From positions 1 through 6,157 of the forward strand of contig JAGYMR010000169.1 of assembly GCA_018400515.1 (NCBI GenBank): 6,157 nt of DNA, read 5' to 3'. Of the stretch, positions 1 to 6,041 are shown piece after piece (positions within the stretch are counted from its first letter, which is position 1; each line of letters starts with the position of its first letter). Below the pieces are notes generated by a model. It was given only the letters and a program-made list of their open reading frames with translations. It was not told the origin of the DNA and did no database searches. A program made the position numbers and the translations under genes. Source of the DNA: Tangfeifania sp. GTDB lineage: Bacteria; Bacteroidota; Bacteroidia; Bacteroidales; Prolixibacteraceae.

Positions 1-98
1 CCTTTTGTGATCTCCTGAACATGCTCGTTTCATCTGCTTATATCTTGTAATTATTTTATAATATGCCAATATAAAAGTTTTCTCTTCATCCCTCCGGA

Positions 99-118
99 AG
101 CCCCCGGCTGCTTTTTTT
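99..118 (+). terminator. Weak plus-strand terminator-like hairpin
   Basis: AGCC (99-102) and GGCT (106-109) form a short GC-rich stem around a CCC loop. Two bases later there is a run of seven T (112-118). The order of stem and T-tract suits termination of a transcript entering from the left on the plus strand. The stem is only four base pairs, so it may be fortuitous. Confidence 0.28.
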
Positions 119-159
119 GCGAAAATAAACTCCTGCCGGCTGAAAATCTCCGGATAAAA

Positions 160-176
160 ATTCATAAAAAATGAAT
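160..176 (-). terminator. AT-rich hairpin after the hydrolase gene
   Basis: ATTCAT (160-165) and ATGAAT (171-176) are perfect inverted arms around five A. Read on the minus strand, the hairpin is followed by TTTTAT and lies about 30 bp past the hydrolase stop codon. The stem has very little GC, so it would be a poor intrinsic terminator. The call rests on position and symmetry alone. Confidence 0.22.
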
Positions 177-205
177 AAAAATACAAAAAAAACAAATATA
201 CTCCG

Positions 206-1180
206 TTAAAAAAATTTTTCGAGGAAGAACTGAACCAGGTCTTTCCCCGAGGGATCCAAAATGCCAATTTCAGGGGCATAAACGATGGCTTCAAGACCAA
301 CCGCATGGGCCCGCTCTTTTATCGCTTTGGCATGCAGGGGATGATGGTTCAGATCATCCTGGGAGGAAGGAGTTCCGGCCTGATGCTTATTGTAAACAAA
401 CACAGGCGGATCATTCCGGTCCATTTTATGAAGGAAATCGAGTTCCTTGCGTATTTTGGTCTGTTTGAACAAATCCTTCCGGCTTCCGGACTTCATCCCA
501 AAAGCCAGGGCAATTTCAGCAAGTTGCTGGTCTGTCTCCGCCACCGGAATCCCGATAATATCCTTCCACTGAAAAATATCGTAGGTCGACTGGGTTGCAA
601 AGGCCCCGGCACAAGTGAGGCGGGTGGATTCACGAAGGACCGGATCTTCATTGTCCGGATCAGCCATTTCATCACTAAAAGCAAGCCAAAGGGCGGTTCC
701 GGCCCCGGCTGAACCCCCGGAACAGGCAATCCTGTTTTTATCAATGTTGTACTTTTGGGCATGATGGCGAATGTACTGAAGGCATCGCTTCGAATCATTC
801 AGACTGGCCATGATCCCGTAAGGAGCATCCGTCATAAAACGGTAATTAATAACCGCCACTGAAACCCCTGCATCAAGAAATCTTACCAGATCATCCGAAT
901 CAAAATATTTTGATTTATCTCCGCCAACAAAACCGCCCCCGTGAATATAAATGACCAGAGGTGTGGGATAAACAGCATCCGCCTGCCAGACATCAAAGGT
1001 ATTCCGGAAATGCGCCCCATAAGATTCATCAACAAAACGGGCCCGCTGTCCCTTCGAATTGACGGGGGATTTCTCTTTTGCCGGTACAACCTGTTCTTTT
1101 TCCAAAACAACTTCTTTTATCAGACAAACAGGAAAGCGAACAGCAGAATTTTTCTGCAGGCGCCGCCTTTCCCTTTCCAA
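206..1180 (-). CDS. Alpha/beta-hydrolase, esterase/lipase-like
   Basis: The 324-residue product resembles carboxylesterases of the hormone-sensitive-lipase-like group, which hydrolyse ester bonds; the substrate is unknown. Visible motifs are the oxyanion-hole HGGGF at residues 80-84 and the nucleophile elbow G-G-S-A-G at 155-159, with Ser157 as the likely nucleophile. Asp257 in NDPPVF fits the catalytic acid. The third triad residue is unclear: the C-terminal segment after about residue 295 contains no His, and the only nearby candidates are in NHHPLH (His279, His280, His283). The start at 1180 is TTG. The in-frame stop upstream is at 1205-1207, and no ATG occurs in frame before about residue 116, so the start must be non-ATG unless there is a frameshift. 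Homology-like sequence begins only near residue 48. No signal peptide is present in this frame, although an overlapping frame encodes a signal-like stretch. It lies 179 bp beyond the GntR gene on the same strand and has its own candidate promoter. A role linked to the dehydrogenase operon is not shown. Confidence 0.85.
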   Translation of the reverse strand: MERERRRLQKNSAVRFPVCLIKEVVLEKEQVVPAKEKSPVNSKGQRARFVDESYGAHFRNTFDVWQADAVYPTPLVIYIHGGGFVGGDKSKYFDSDDLVRFLDAGVSVAVINYRFMTDAPYGIMASLNDSKRCLQYIRHHAQKYNIDKNRIACSGGSAGAGTALWLAFSDEMADPDNEDPVLRESTRLTCAGAFATQSTYDIFQWKDIIGIPVAETDQQLAEIALAFGMKSGSRKDLFKQTKIRKELDFLHKMDRNDPPVFVYNKHQAGTPSSQDDLNHHPLHAKAIKERAHAVGLEAIVYAPEIGILDPSGKDLVQFFLEKFF

Positions 1181-1359
1181 ATCACTAAAAATAAAAATGG
1201 AAATTCAAACCGGGCAAAATTAGAATTTATACGAAAGTGAAAAAAATTTTCCGCTGTTAATATTAAAAATTTTCGGACAGACCCTCCGCGGAATACCCAT
1301 GAGTAATCATCCCGCTGTTGTATGAAACGATTTTTCCCCGCTTGTTTCACCCGGAATAA
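1181..1359. other. Intergenic region between GntR and hydrolase genes
   Basis: This AT-rich gap holds the candidate hydrolase promoter (1215-1222). It also has a 6-bp inverted repeat flanking that promoter (AAATTC 1201-1206, GAATTT 1223-1228) and a direct repeat of CCGCTGTT (1251-1258 and 1312-1319). Arms TGAAAC/GTTTCA (1323-1328 and 1344-1349) just past the GntR stop codon may form a hairpin, but no T-tract follows on the minus strand. No copy of the GntR-type operator is visible here. Confidence 0.5.
1215..1222 (-). promoter_or_regulatory. Candidate -7 box for the hydrolase gene
   Basis: On the minus strand this reads TAATTTTG, an exact match to the Bacteroidota -7 consensus TAnnTTTG. A transcript would begin near position 1210, leaving a leader of about 30 bases before the TTG start at 1180. 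This supports that start region. No clear TTG/TTTG -33 element is seen about 20 bases upstream, which lowers confidence. Confidence 0.4.
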
Positions 1360-2067
1360 TCAGAAGGTACCAAAAATAGCATGCTCCTCCGAATTAAAAT
1401 AAATGGTGGAATAAACATTGAAAGCCTCCTTATTGGTAGTGAGCCTCCGTTCGATGTAAAGAACAGGCACTTCTTTATCGAGCTGCAGCAATTCCCGGAT
1501 CTTATTACTCGGAATCATTGCTTTCAGCTTCTGCTCCCCCCCGAGGATCTTCACCTGGTAATGTTTTCGCAGCATCTCAAAAAGGGATCTGTTCTCAAAC
1601 GAACGGCTTGTAAAGCGGGGCAAATTCATGTTGGGCAAATGATTGATGTCGTAAAACACCGGTTTTTCTTCCACATACCGCAGCCGCTCCATGTAAATAC
1701 AGCCAGCCTCTTTTTCCGTTTCCGACAGGGTAAACGCAAAATTTTCGGGCCAGGGCTGAATAACCGGCTTCTGCAGAATATCGGTCTTCAGATAACGGAC
1801 ACCAATGGCAGAGGCCGTACCTGCAATGGAGAGGATTCCGATATCCTGGGGAGGTTTTCGCACGATACTGCCCTTCCCCTGCCGCTTCAGGATCAGTCCG
1901 TCCCTGACCAGTGAATCGAGCGCATGCCGTACCGTCGGACGAGTCATCCCGTAAACCGCACAAAGTTCGTGCTCCGAAGGTAGTAAACTCCCCTCCTGAT
2001 AAATCCCGCTAAGAATATGTTTTCGCAGCAGTTCGTACAGCTTTCGGTATTGCGGAATATTTCTCAT
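1360..2067 (-). CDS. GntR-family regulator with UTRA domain (HutC type)
   Basis: This 235-residue protein has the usual length and two-domain plan of the HutC subfamily of GntR repressors. Residues 1-70 form the winged helix-turn-helix: PQYRKLYELLRKHILSG, then LPSEHELCAVYGMTRPTVRHAL as the recognition region, then the wing RQGKGSIV. Residues of about 88-230 match a UTRA effector-binding domain (YMERLRYVEEKPVFYD, then VLYIERRLTTNKEAFNVYSTIYF). UTRA domains bind small ligands such as sugar phosphates, amino-acid pathway intermediates or fatty acids; the ligand here is unknown. The ATG at 2067 begins exactly where family homology starts. The gene is divergent from the E2-E1 operon across 186 bp that hold two copies of a GT-N4-AC palindrome, typical of GntR operators. 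I infer that it represses that operon and itself. The stop codon is TGA at 1360-1362. Confidence 0.93.
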   Translation of the reverse strand: MRNIPQYRKLYELLRKHILSGIYQEGSLLPSEHELCAVYGMTRPTVRHALDSLVRDGLILKRQGKGSIVRKPPQDIGILSIAGTASAIGVRYLKTDILQKPVIQPWPENFAFTLSETEKEAGCIYMERLRYVEEKPVFYDINHLPNMNLPRFTSRSFENRSLFEMLRKHYQVKILGGEQKLKAMIPSNKIRELLQLDKEVPVLYIERRLTTNKEAFNVYSTIYFNSEEHAIFGTF

Positions 2068-2074
2068 GAGGCCT

Positions 2075-2082
2075 CAAAGTTA
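2075..2082 (-). promoter_or_regulatory. Candidate -7 box for the GntR gene
   Basis: On the minus strand this reads TAACTTTG, an exact TAnnTTTG match. A TTG lies 23 bases upstream (2108-2106), inside the first operator, and could serve as the -33 element, although the spacing is slightly long. Transcription would start near 2070, leaving almost no leader before the ATG at 2067. The 8-bp palindrome GAGGCCTC (2068-2075) overlaps this site and gives a weak GAGG four bases from the ATG. Confidence 0.45.
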
Positions 2083-2106
2083 AAAAATATTTAAAACATA
2101 TCCGTC

Positions 2107-2124
2107 AACTTGTATTTACAAGTT
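2107..2124. promoter_or_regulatory. GntR-type operator 1 (perfect 8-2-8 palindrome)
   Basis: AACTTGTA (2107-2114) and TACAAGTT (2117-2124) are perfect inverted arms around TT. The core TTGTATTTACAA fits the GT-N4-AC form known for HutC-subfamily GntR sites. It lies 39 bp upstream of the GntR start and covers the possible -33 element of that gene, so it is a likely autoregulatory site. A near copy lies at 2210-2227. Confidence 0.7.
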
Positions 2125-2167
2125 TTAAATTATATTTTTACACCAAAAATCAGAAGAAAATTTAAAA

Positions 2168-2191
2168 AGTCAATGACTGTTTTAAAAACAG
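2168..2191. promoter_or_regulatory. Overlapping palindromes between the two operators
   Basis: AGTCAATGACT (2168-2178) is a perfect 5-1-5 inverted repeat. It overlaps by two bases CTGTTTTAAAAACAG (2177-2191), a perfect 7-1-7 inverted repeat. They lie 17 to 40 bp upstream of the predicted -7 box of the E2-E1 operon, covering the -33 region where an activator or second repressor could bind. Both differ in sequence from the GntR-type operators. Confidence 0.4.
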
Positions 2192-2207
2192 AAGGTTTCG
2201 TTTTATT

Positions 2208-2215
2208 TATATTTG
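2208..2215 (+). promoter_or_regulatory. -7 box of the E2-E1 operon promoter
   Basis: TATATTTG is an exact match to the Bacteroidota TAnnTTTG element. The start site would fall near 2220-2222, giving a leader of about 32 bases before the ATG at 2254. A clean TTG at the -33 position is not seen; that region holds the palindrome CTGTTTTAAAAACAG instead. The box overlaps operator 2, so bound repressor would block polymerase. Confidence 0.55.
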
Positions 2216-2227
2216 TATTAACAAGTT
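2210..2227. promoter_or_regulatory. GntR-type operator 2
   Basis: TATTTGTATTAACAAGTT matches operator 1 at 15 of 18 positions, in the same orientation, and keeps the TTGT...ACAAG arms. Its symmetry is imperfect (TTGT/ACAA core), suggesting a weaker site. It overlaps the -7 box and the predicted transcription start of the E2-E1 operon, and ends 26 bp before the E2 ATG. Its centre is 103 bp from that of operator 1, about ten helical turns. Confidence 0.62.
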
Positions 2228-2253
2228 TCATAAAATACTAAAAGAATCATAAT

Positions 2254-3540
2254 ATGGCAACACCTGTTTTAATGCCTCGGCAGGGGCAGTCGGTTGAAAC
2301 CTGCATCATGGGGCAATGGCACAAATCGGTAGGGGATAAAGTGAATGAGGGCGATGTATTGTTCTCATACGAAACGGACAAAGCCTCTTTTGAAGAAGAA
2401 GCCAAAGAAGATGGAACGCTTTTGGCGGCTTTTTTTGAAGAGGGCGACGAAGTTCCCGTTTTAATCAATGTAGCCGTTATCGGCAAAGAAGGAGAACCGG
2501 TGGATGAATTCGATCCGCATAAGGGGGCTTCAGCGGAAGCCGGAAAGACGGAAGAACCGGAAAAGGAAGCTGCCCCTGAAGCAGCACCTGAAAAATCCGC
2601 TGAACCCGGCAAACCGGAAACAGCGGAAGCTCCGGCGGAAACAACCATTCGCATTTCCCCGCTGGCAAAAAATATGGCCGCTACCATGGGAGTAGATCTT
2701 CAGTCAATCAAAGGCTCAGGTCCCCGCGGAAGAATTATTGCCCGCGATGTGGAAGCAGCGGCAGAAACGAAAAAGGTATCCGCAGCACCGCAAGCGGAAG
2801 CTCCTGCAAAACCTGCTCCCAAAGCAGAAGTATTGAAATCGGGTGACGATTTTGAAATCAAATCGATCCCCAACATCCGAAAGCTGATCGCCACAGCCAT
2901 GCACCAATCACTGCAAAATTCGGCCCAGCTTACCCACCACCTGAGTGCCGACGCGCGGCAAATCATGAAACTCCGGAAAAAATACAAAAAGGCTTACGCC
3001 GAAGAGACGGTCAAGCAAAATGTAACCATCAACGACCTGGTTTGCTTTGCAGTCATTCGTGCACTGGAAAAATTCCCGCGTGTCAATACCCATTACCTGG
3101 GCGATAAGATGAAATGGTTCAATAAAGTTCACCTCGGACTGGCCGTGGATACCGACCGGGGCTTAATGGTACCTGCATTGAAAAATGCCGACGACTTCTC
3201 CATCACCGGCCTTTCATCACGGCTGCAGCAACTGGCAACACAAGCCAGGAGCGGAAATATCAACCCCGATCTGTTAAGTCCCGAAGAAGCCGGCTTCACG
3301 GTTTCCAACCTGGGCAACTACGGGGTGGAAGTGTTTACGCCCATCATTAATCTCCCGCAAGCCGCCATACTGGGGGTTTGTGCCATAACCCCGCGTCCCA
3401 AAGAGATTGAAGGCGGTGTTTACGCCTTTGTACCCATGATGGGACTCTCCCTGACCTACAACCACCAGGCCCTCGATGGAGGGGAAGCCACCCGGTTCCT
3501 GGCAGAGGTGAAGGACCAGATCGAAAACCTTGAAGTATAA
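2254..3540 (+). CDS. 2-oxoacid dehydrogenase E2, dihydrolipoamide acyltransferase
   Basis: E2 transfers the acyl group made by E1 to CoA by way of a swinging lipoyl arm, and forms the structural core of the complex in the cytoplasm. The 428 residues show the full domain order. A single lipoyl domain spans about 1-80, with Lys43 in ETDKAS as the lipoylation site. A flexible linker rich in Ala, Pro and Glu spans about 85-131. The peripheral-subunit-binding domain spans about 132-168 (RISPLAKNMAATMGVD...GSGPRGRIIARDV). A second Ala/Pro linker follows, and the catalytic domain runs from about 200 to 428. The catalytic motif is HQALDG with His404 and Asp408; most family members have Arg in the second position. 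The motif SNLGNYGVEVFTPIINLPQAAILGV (351-375) is also typical. The ATG at 2254 begins directly at the lipoyl domain. The E1 fusion gene follows after 32 bp, so the two are probably cotranscribed. Substrate specificity (pyruvate, branched-chain or other) cannot be decided. Confidence 0.95.
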   Translation: MATPVLMPRQGQSVETCIMGQWHKSVGDKVNEGDVLFSYETDKASFEEEAKEDGTLLAAFFEEGDEVPVLINVAVIGKEGEPVDEFDPHKGASAEAGKTEEPEKEAAPEAAPEKSAEPGKPETAEAPAETTIRISPLAKNMAATMGVDLQSIKGSGPRGRIIARDVEAAAETKKVSAAPQAEAPAKPAPKAEVLKSGDDFEIKSIPNIRKLIATAMHQSLQNSAQLTHHLSADARQIMKLRKKYKKAYAEETVKQNVTINDLVCFAVIRALEKFPRVNTHYLGDKMKWFNKVHLGLAVDTDRGLMVPALKNADDFSITGLSSRLQQLATQARSGNINPDLLSPEEAGFTVSNLGNYGVEVFTPIINLPQAAILGVCAITPRPKEIEGGVYAFVPMMGLSLTYNHQALDGGEATRFLAEVKDQIENLEV

Positions 3541-3572
3541 TATTGAACGTAAAAAGATAAAAACACAAAGCG

Positions 3573-6041
3573 ATGCCAAAAAATCAGTTTATAAATCCAA
3601 ACGAAGTAAGGAAAGCGGGACAGATTGAATTCAGTCCGATTCCGGTAAACCAATACAACAAAACGGTTGAAGAAGAGAAGAAAAATTTTTCCAAAAAAGA
3701 ATTGGTGAAAATCTACCACGACATGGTGATCATTCGCGAGTTTGAAACCATGCTGAACATGATTAAAACACAGGGGGAATACAACGGGATCCCATACCAC
3801 CATCCCGGCCCCGCCCACCTCTCCATTGGACAGGAAGCGGCAGCAGTGGGGATGGCTTACACCCTCGATGCAGAGGATTTCATTTTGGGTTCGCACCGGA
3901 GCCACGGGGAGATCCTGGCCAAGGGGTTGTCAGCCATTGCCAAACTGGATGATGATACCCTGCAAAACATCATGGATACCCACTTTGATGGAAAAACACT
4001 CGAACCCGTCAAGAAAGGACACAACGGAACCACCCGTGAACTGGCCGTCAAATTTCTGCTTTACGGAACGCTGGCGGAGATCTTTGCCCGCGAGACCGGT
4101 TTTAACAAAGGATTGGGCGGCTCCATGCACGCCTTCTTTACACCATTTGGGGTTTATCCCAACAACGCCATCGTGGGAGGCTCCGGCGACATCTCGGTCG
4201 GCGCTGCACTTTATAAAAAGGTGAACCGCAAAAAAGGCATTGTTGTGGCCAACATTGGAGATGCCTCAATGGCGTGCGGCCCTGTTTGGGAAGGACTTAG
4301 CTTTGCCACGATGGACCAGTTCCGCACCTTGTGGCAGGATGACATGAAAGGCGGATTGCCCCTCATAGTCAACATTGTAAATAACCAATACGGAATGGGC
4401 GGCCAAACCAGCGGTGAAACCATGGGATATGACATTGCTGCACGGATCGGTGCAGGACTGAATGCAGACCAGATGCATGCCGAACGCGTGGATGGCTACA
4501 ATCCGCTGGCCGTGATCGATGCCTACCGCCGGAAAAAGAAAATCCTGGAAGAGAAACGCGGCCCCGTCCTCCTCGATGTCCTTACGTACCGTTACAGCGG
4601 GCACTCCCCTTCCGATGCATCCTCCTACCGGACCAAAGAGGAGATCGAAGCCTGGGAAGAACAGGATTCCATCGTATGGTACGGCAATGAGCTCGTAAAA
4701 GCCGGCGTGGTTAAAAAAGAGGACCTGGAAAAAATTAAGGCCGATGCCACCGAACATATCACCAATGCCATGAAACTGGCCATCGACGATGAAGTCTCGC
4801 CCCACATGGATATGAAGAAATATCCCAATCTGATCGGGGAAATGATGTTCAGCAACGAATCGGTGGATAAAATGGAAGACCGCAAGCCTGAGGTGAACCA
4901 CCCCATGGAGGAGAATCCCCGCGTGAAACAAATCGCTAAAAAAGAGCGTTTCATGTTCGACAAGAACGGGAAACCTTTTTCAAAGATTAAGACTTATGCC
5001 CTGCGCGACGGAATTTTTGAAGCCATCATTGACCGGTTCTATAAAGACCCCACGCTGATTGCCTATGGGGAGGAAAACCGCGACTGGGGCGGCGCATTTG
5101 CCACCTACCGCGGACTTACTGAAGCCCTGCCCTACCACCGCCTCTTCAATGCACCCATCTCCGAAGGGGCCATTGTAGGCGTGGCCATCGGATATGCCAT
5201 GTGCGGCGGAAGGGTCATTCCTGAAATTATGTACTGCGATTTCCTGGGACGTGCCGGCGATGAAGTTTTCAACCAGCTCCCCAAATGGCAGGCCATGAGC
5301 GGCAACGTGCTGAAAATGCCTGTCACCGTCAGGGTCTCTGTCGGTTCAAAATACGGGGCGCAGCATTCGCAGGACTGGACAGCCCTGGCTGCCCATATCC
5401 CGGGCCTCAAGGTAATTTTCCCGGCAACACCATACGACGCCAAAGGGTTGATGAACAGCGCCCTCCAGGGAACAGACCCGGTCATCGTCTTCGAAAGCCA
5501 GCGCATCTATGACATGGGTGAACAATTCCATGAAGGGGGCGTGCCTGAAAAATATTATGAAATTCCGCTCGGCGAACCCGATGTAAAGCGGGAAGGCAGT
5601 GATGTAACTATCCTGACCATTGGAGCGACCCTCTATCGGGCTCTTGAAGCGGCCGATAAACTGAAAGAGAAATACAACTTCTCCGCAGAGGTGATCGATG
5701 CCCGTTCTCTGGTCCCGTTTAATTACGAAAAAGTCATCGAATCAGTGAAAAAGACCGGACGGATCATTATCTCCGGTGATGCTACCGGCCGCGGTTCATT
5801 CCTGCGCGATATGGCTTCAAACATTGCTGAACTGGCATTTGATTACCTCGATGCACCACCCGTCGTGGTTGGTTCACGCAACTGGATCACTCCGGCCCAT
5901 GAGCTGGAAGACTTTTTCTTCCCGCAACCGGATTGGTTCATCGATGCCATTCACGAAAAGATCGTTCCGCTGAAAGGACATACCACGGAAAATGATTTTT
6001 CGGATGAGGAACAGATGGACCGGAATAAAAAGGGAATATAA
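3573..6041 (+). CDS. 2-oxoacid dehydrogenase E1, fused alpha and beta subunits
   Basis: This 822-residue protein joins the two chains of heterotetrameric E1, the thiamine-diphosphate enzyme that decarboxylates a 2-oxoacid and acylates the lipoyl group of E2. The alpha half (about 40-410) shows REFETML, GPAHLSIGQEAAAVG, GSHRSHGEILAKG, FNKGLGGSMHAF and the loop motif HSPSDASSYR (344-353). Its cofactor motif reads G-D-A-S at 229-232 and ends at Asn270-Asn271; the usual form is GDG, and the spacing is lengthened by a segment around 249-263. A charged linker spans about 411-473. The beta half (about 474-800) starts at TYALRDGIFEAI and contains SEGAIVG with the likely catalytic Glu531, YCDFLGRAGDEVFNQLPKW, GAQHSQDW (595-602) and IPGLKVIFPATPYDAKGL. 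It ends with an acidic and basic tail. It lies 32 bp after E2 in the same direction, and no Shine-Dalgarno is visible before the ATG. No E3 gene follows within the window. Confidence 0.95.
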   Translation: MPKNQFINPNEVRKAGQIEFSPIPVNQYNKTVEEEKKNFSKKELVKIYHDMVIIREFETMLNMIKTQGEYNGIPYHHPGPAHLSIGQEAAAVGMAYTLDAEDFILGSHRSHGEILAKGLSAIAKLDDDTLQNIMDTHFDGKTLEPVKKGHNGTTRELAVKFLLYGTLAEIFARETGFNKGLGGSMHAFFTPFGVYPNNAIVGGSGDISVGAALYKKVNRKKGIVVANIGDASMACGPVWEGLSFATMDQFRTLWQDDMKGGLPLIVNIVNNQYGMGGQTSGETMGYDIAARIGAGLNADQMHAERVDGYNPLAVIDAYRRKKKILEEKRGPVLLDVLTYRYSGHSPSDASSYRTKEEIEAWEEQDSIVWYGNELVKAGVVKKEDLEKIKADATEHITNAMKLAIDDEVSPHMDMKKYPNLIGEMMFSNESVDKMEDRKPEVNHPMEENPRVKQIAKKERFMFDKNGKPFSKIKTYALRDGIFEAIIDRFYKDPTLIAYGEENRDWGGAFATYRGLTEALPYHRLFNAPISEGAIVGVAIGYAMCGGRVIPEIMYCDFLGRAGDEVFNQLPKWQAMSGNVLKMPVTVRVSVGSKYGAQHSQDWTALAAHIPGLKVIFPATPYDAKGLMNSALQGTDPVIVFESQRIYDMGEQFHEGGVPEKYYEIPLGEPDVKREGSDVTILTIGATLYRALEAADKLKEKYNFSAEVIDARSLVPFNYEKVIESVKKTGRIIISGDATGRGSFLRDMASNIAELAFDYLDAPPVVVGSRNWITPAHELEDFFFPQPDWFIDAIHEKIVPLKGHTTENDFSDEEQMDRNKKGI

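Larger units (their letters stand above)
1..205. other. AT-rich non-coding left edge
   Basis: No convincing coding region is seen. The stretch lies downstream of the minus-strand hydrolase gene. It holds two weak hairpins (annotated separately) and long A/T runs. An isolated TCTTGTA at 43-49 resembles half of the operator found at 2107-2124 but has no matching second arm. Any gene left of the window is out of view. Confidence 0.6.

Noticed and set aside
43..60. TCTTGTA half-site resembling the GntR operator
   Set aside because: The second arm is missing and it is not placed at an evident promoter, so a chance match in AT-rich DNA is more likely.
305..712. Plus-strand open frame of 135 codons opposite the hydrolase gene
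   Set aside because: The minus strand here encodes a conserved hydrolase, and the plus-strand product shows no domain.
370..1010. Repeated TTCCGG hexamers within the hydrolase gene
   Set aside because: They are irregularly spaced inside coding sequence and are explained by codon use around Gly, Pro, Glu and Ser codons.
1381..1914. Plus-strand open frame of 177 codons opposite the GntR gene
   Set aside because: It is fully antisense to a clear GntR/UTRA gene, has no recognisable motif and no promoter or family resemblance. It is a frame shadow.
2506..2646. Repetitive CCGGAA/GAAGC-rich tract within the E2 gene
   Set aside because: It encodes the Ala/Pro/Glu linker between the lipoyl and E3-binding domains, which is normally low in complexity.
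3456..3905. Minus-strand open frame spanning the E2-E1 junction
   Set aside because: It is antisense to the ends of two well-supported genes and shows no motif. The two genes need the 32-bp junction as a normal intergenic gap.
4266..4931. Minus-strand open frame of 221 codons opposite the E1 gene
   Set aside because: It lies entirely inside the alpha half of E1, whose motifs are unmistakable. The product is rich in His, Phe and Ile, as expected from an antisense shadow.
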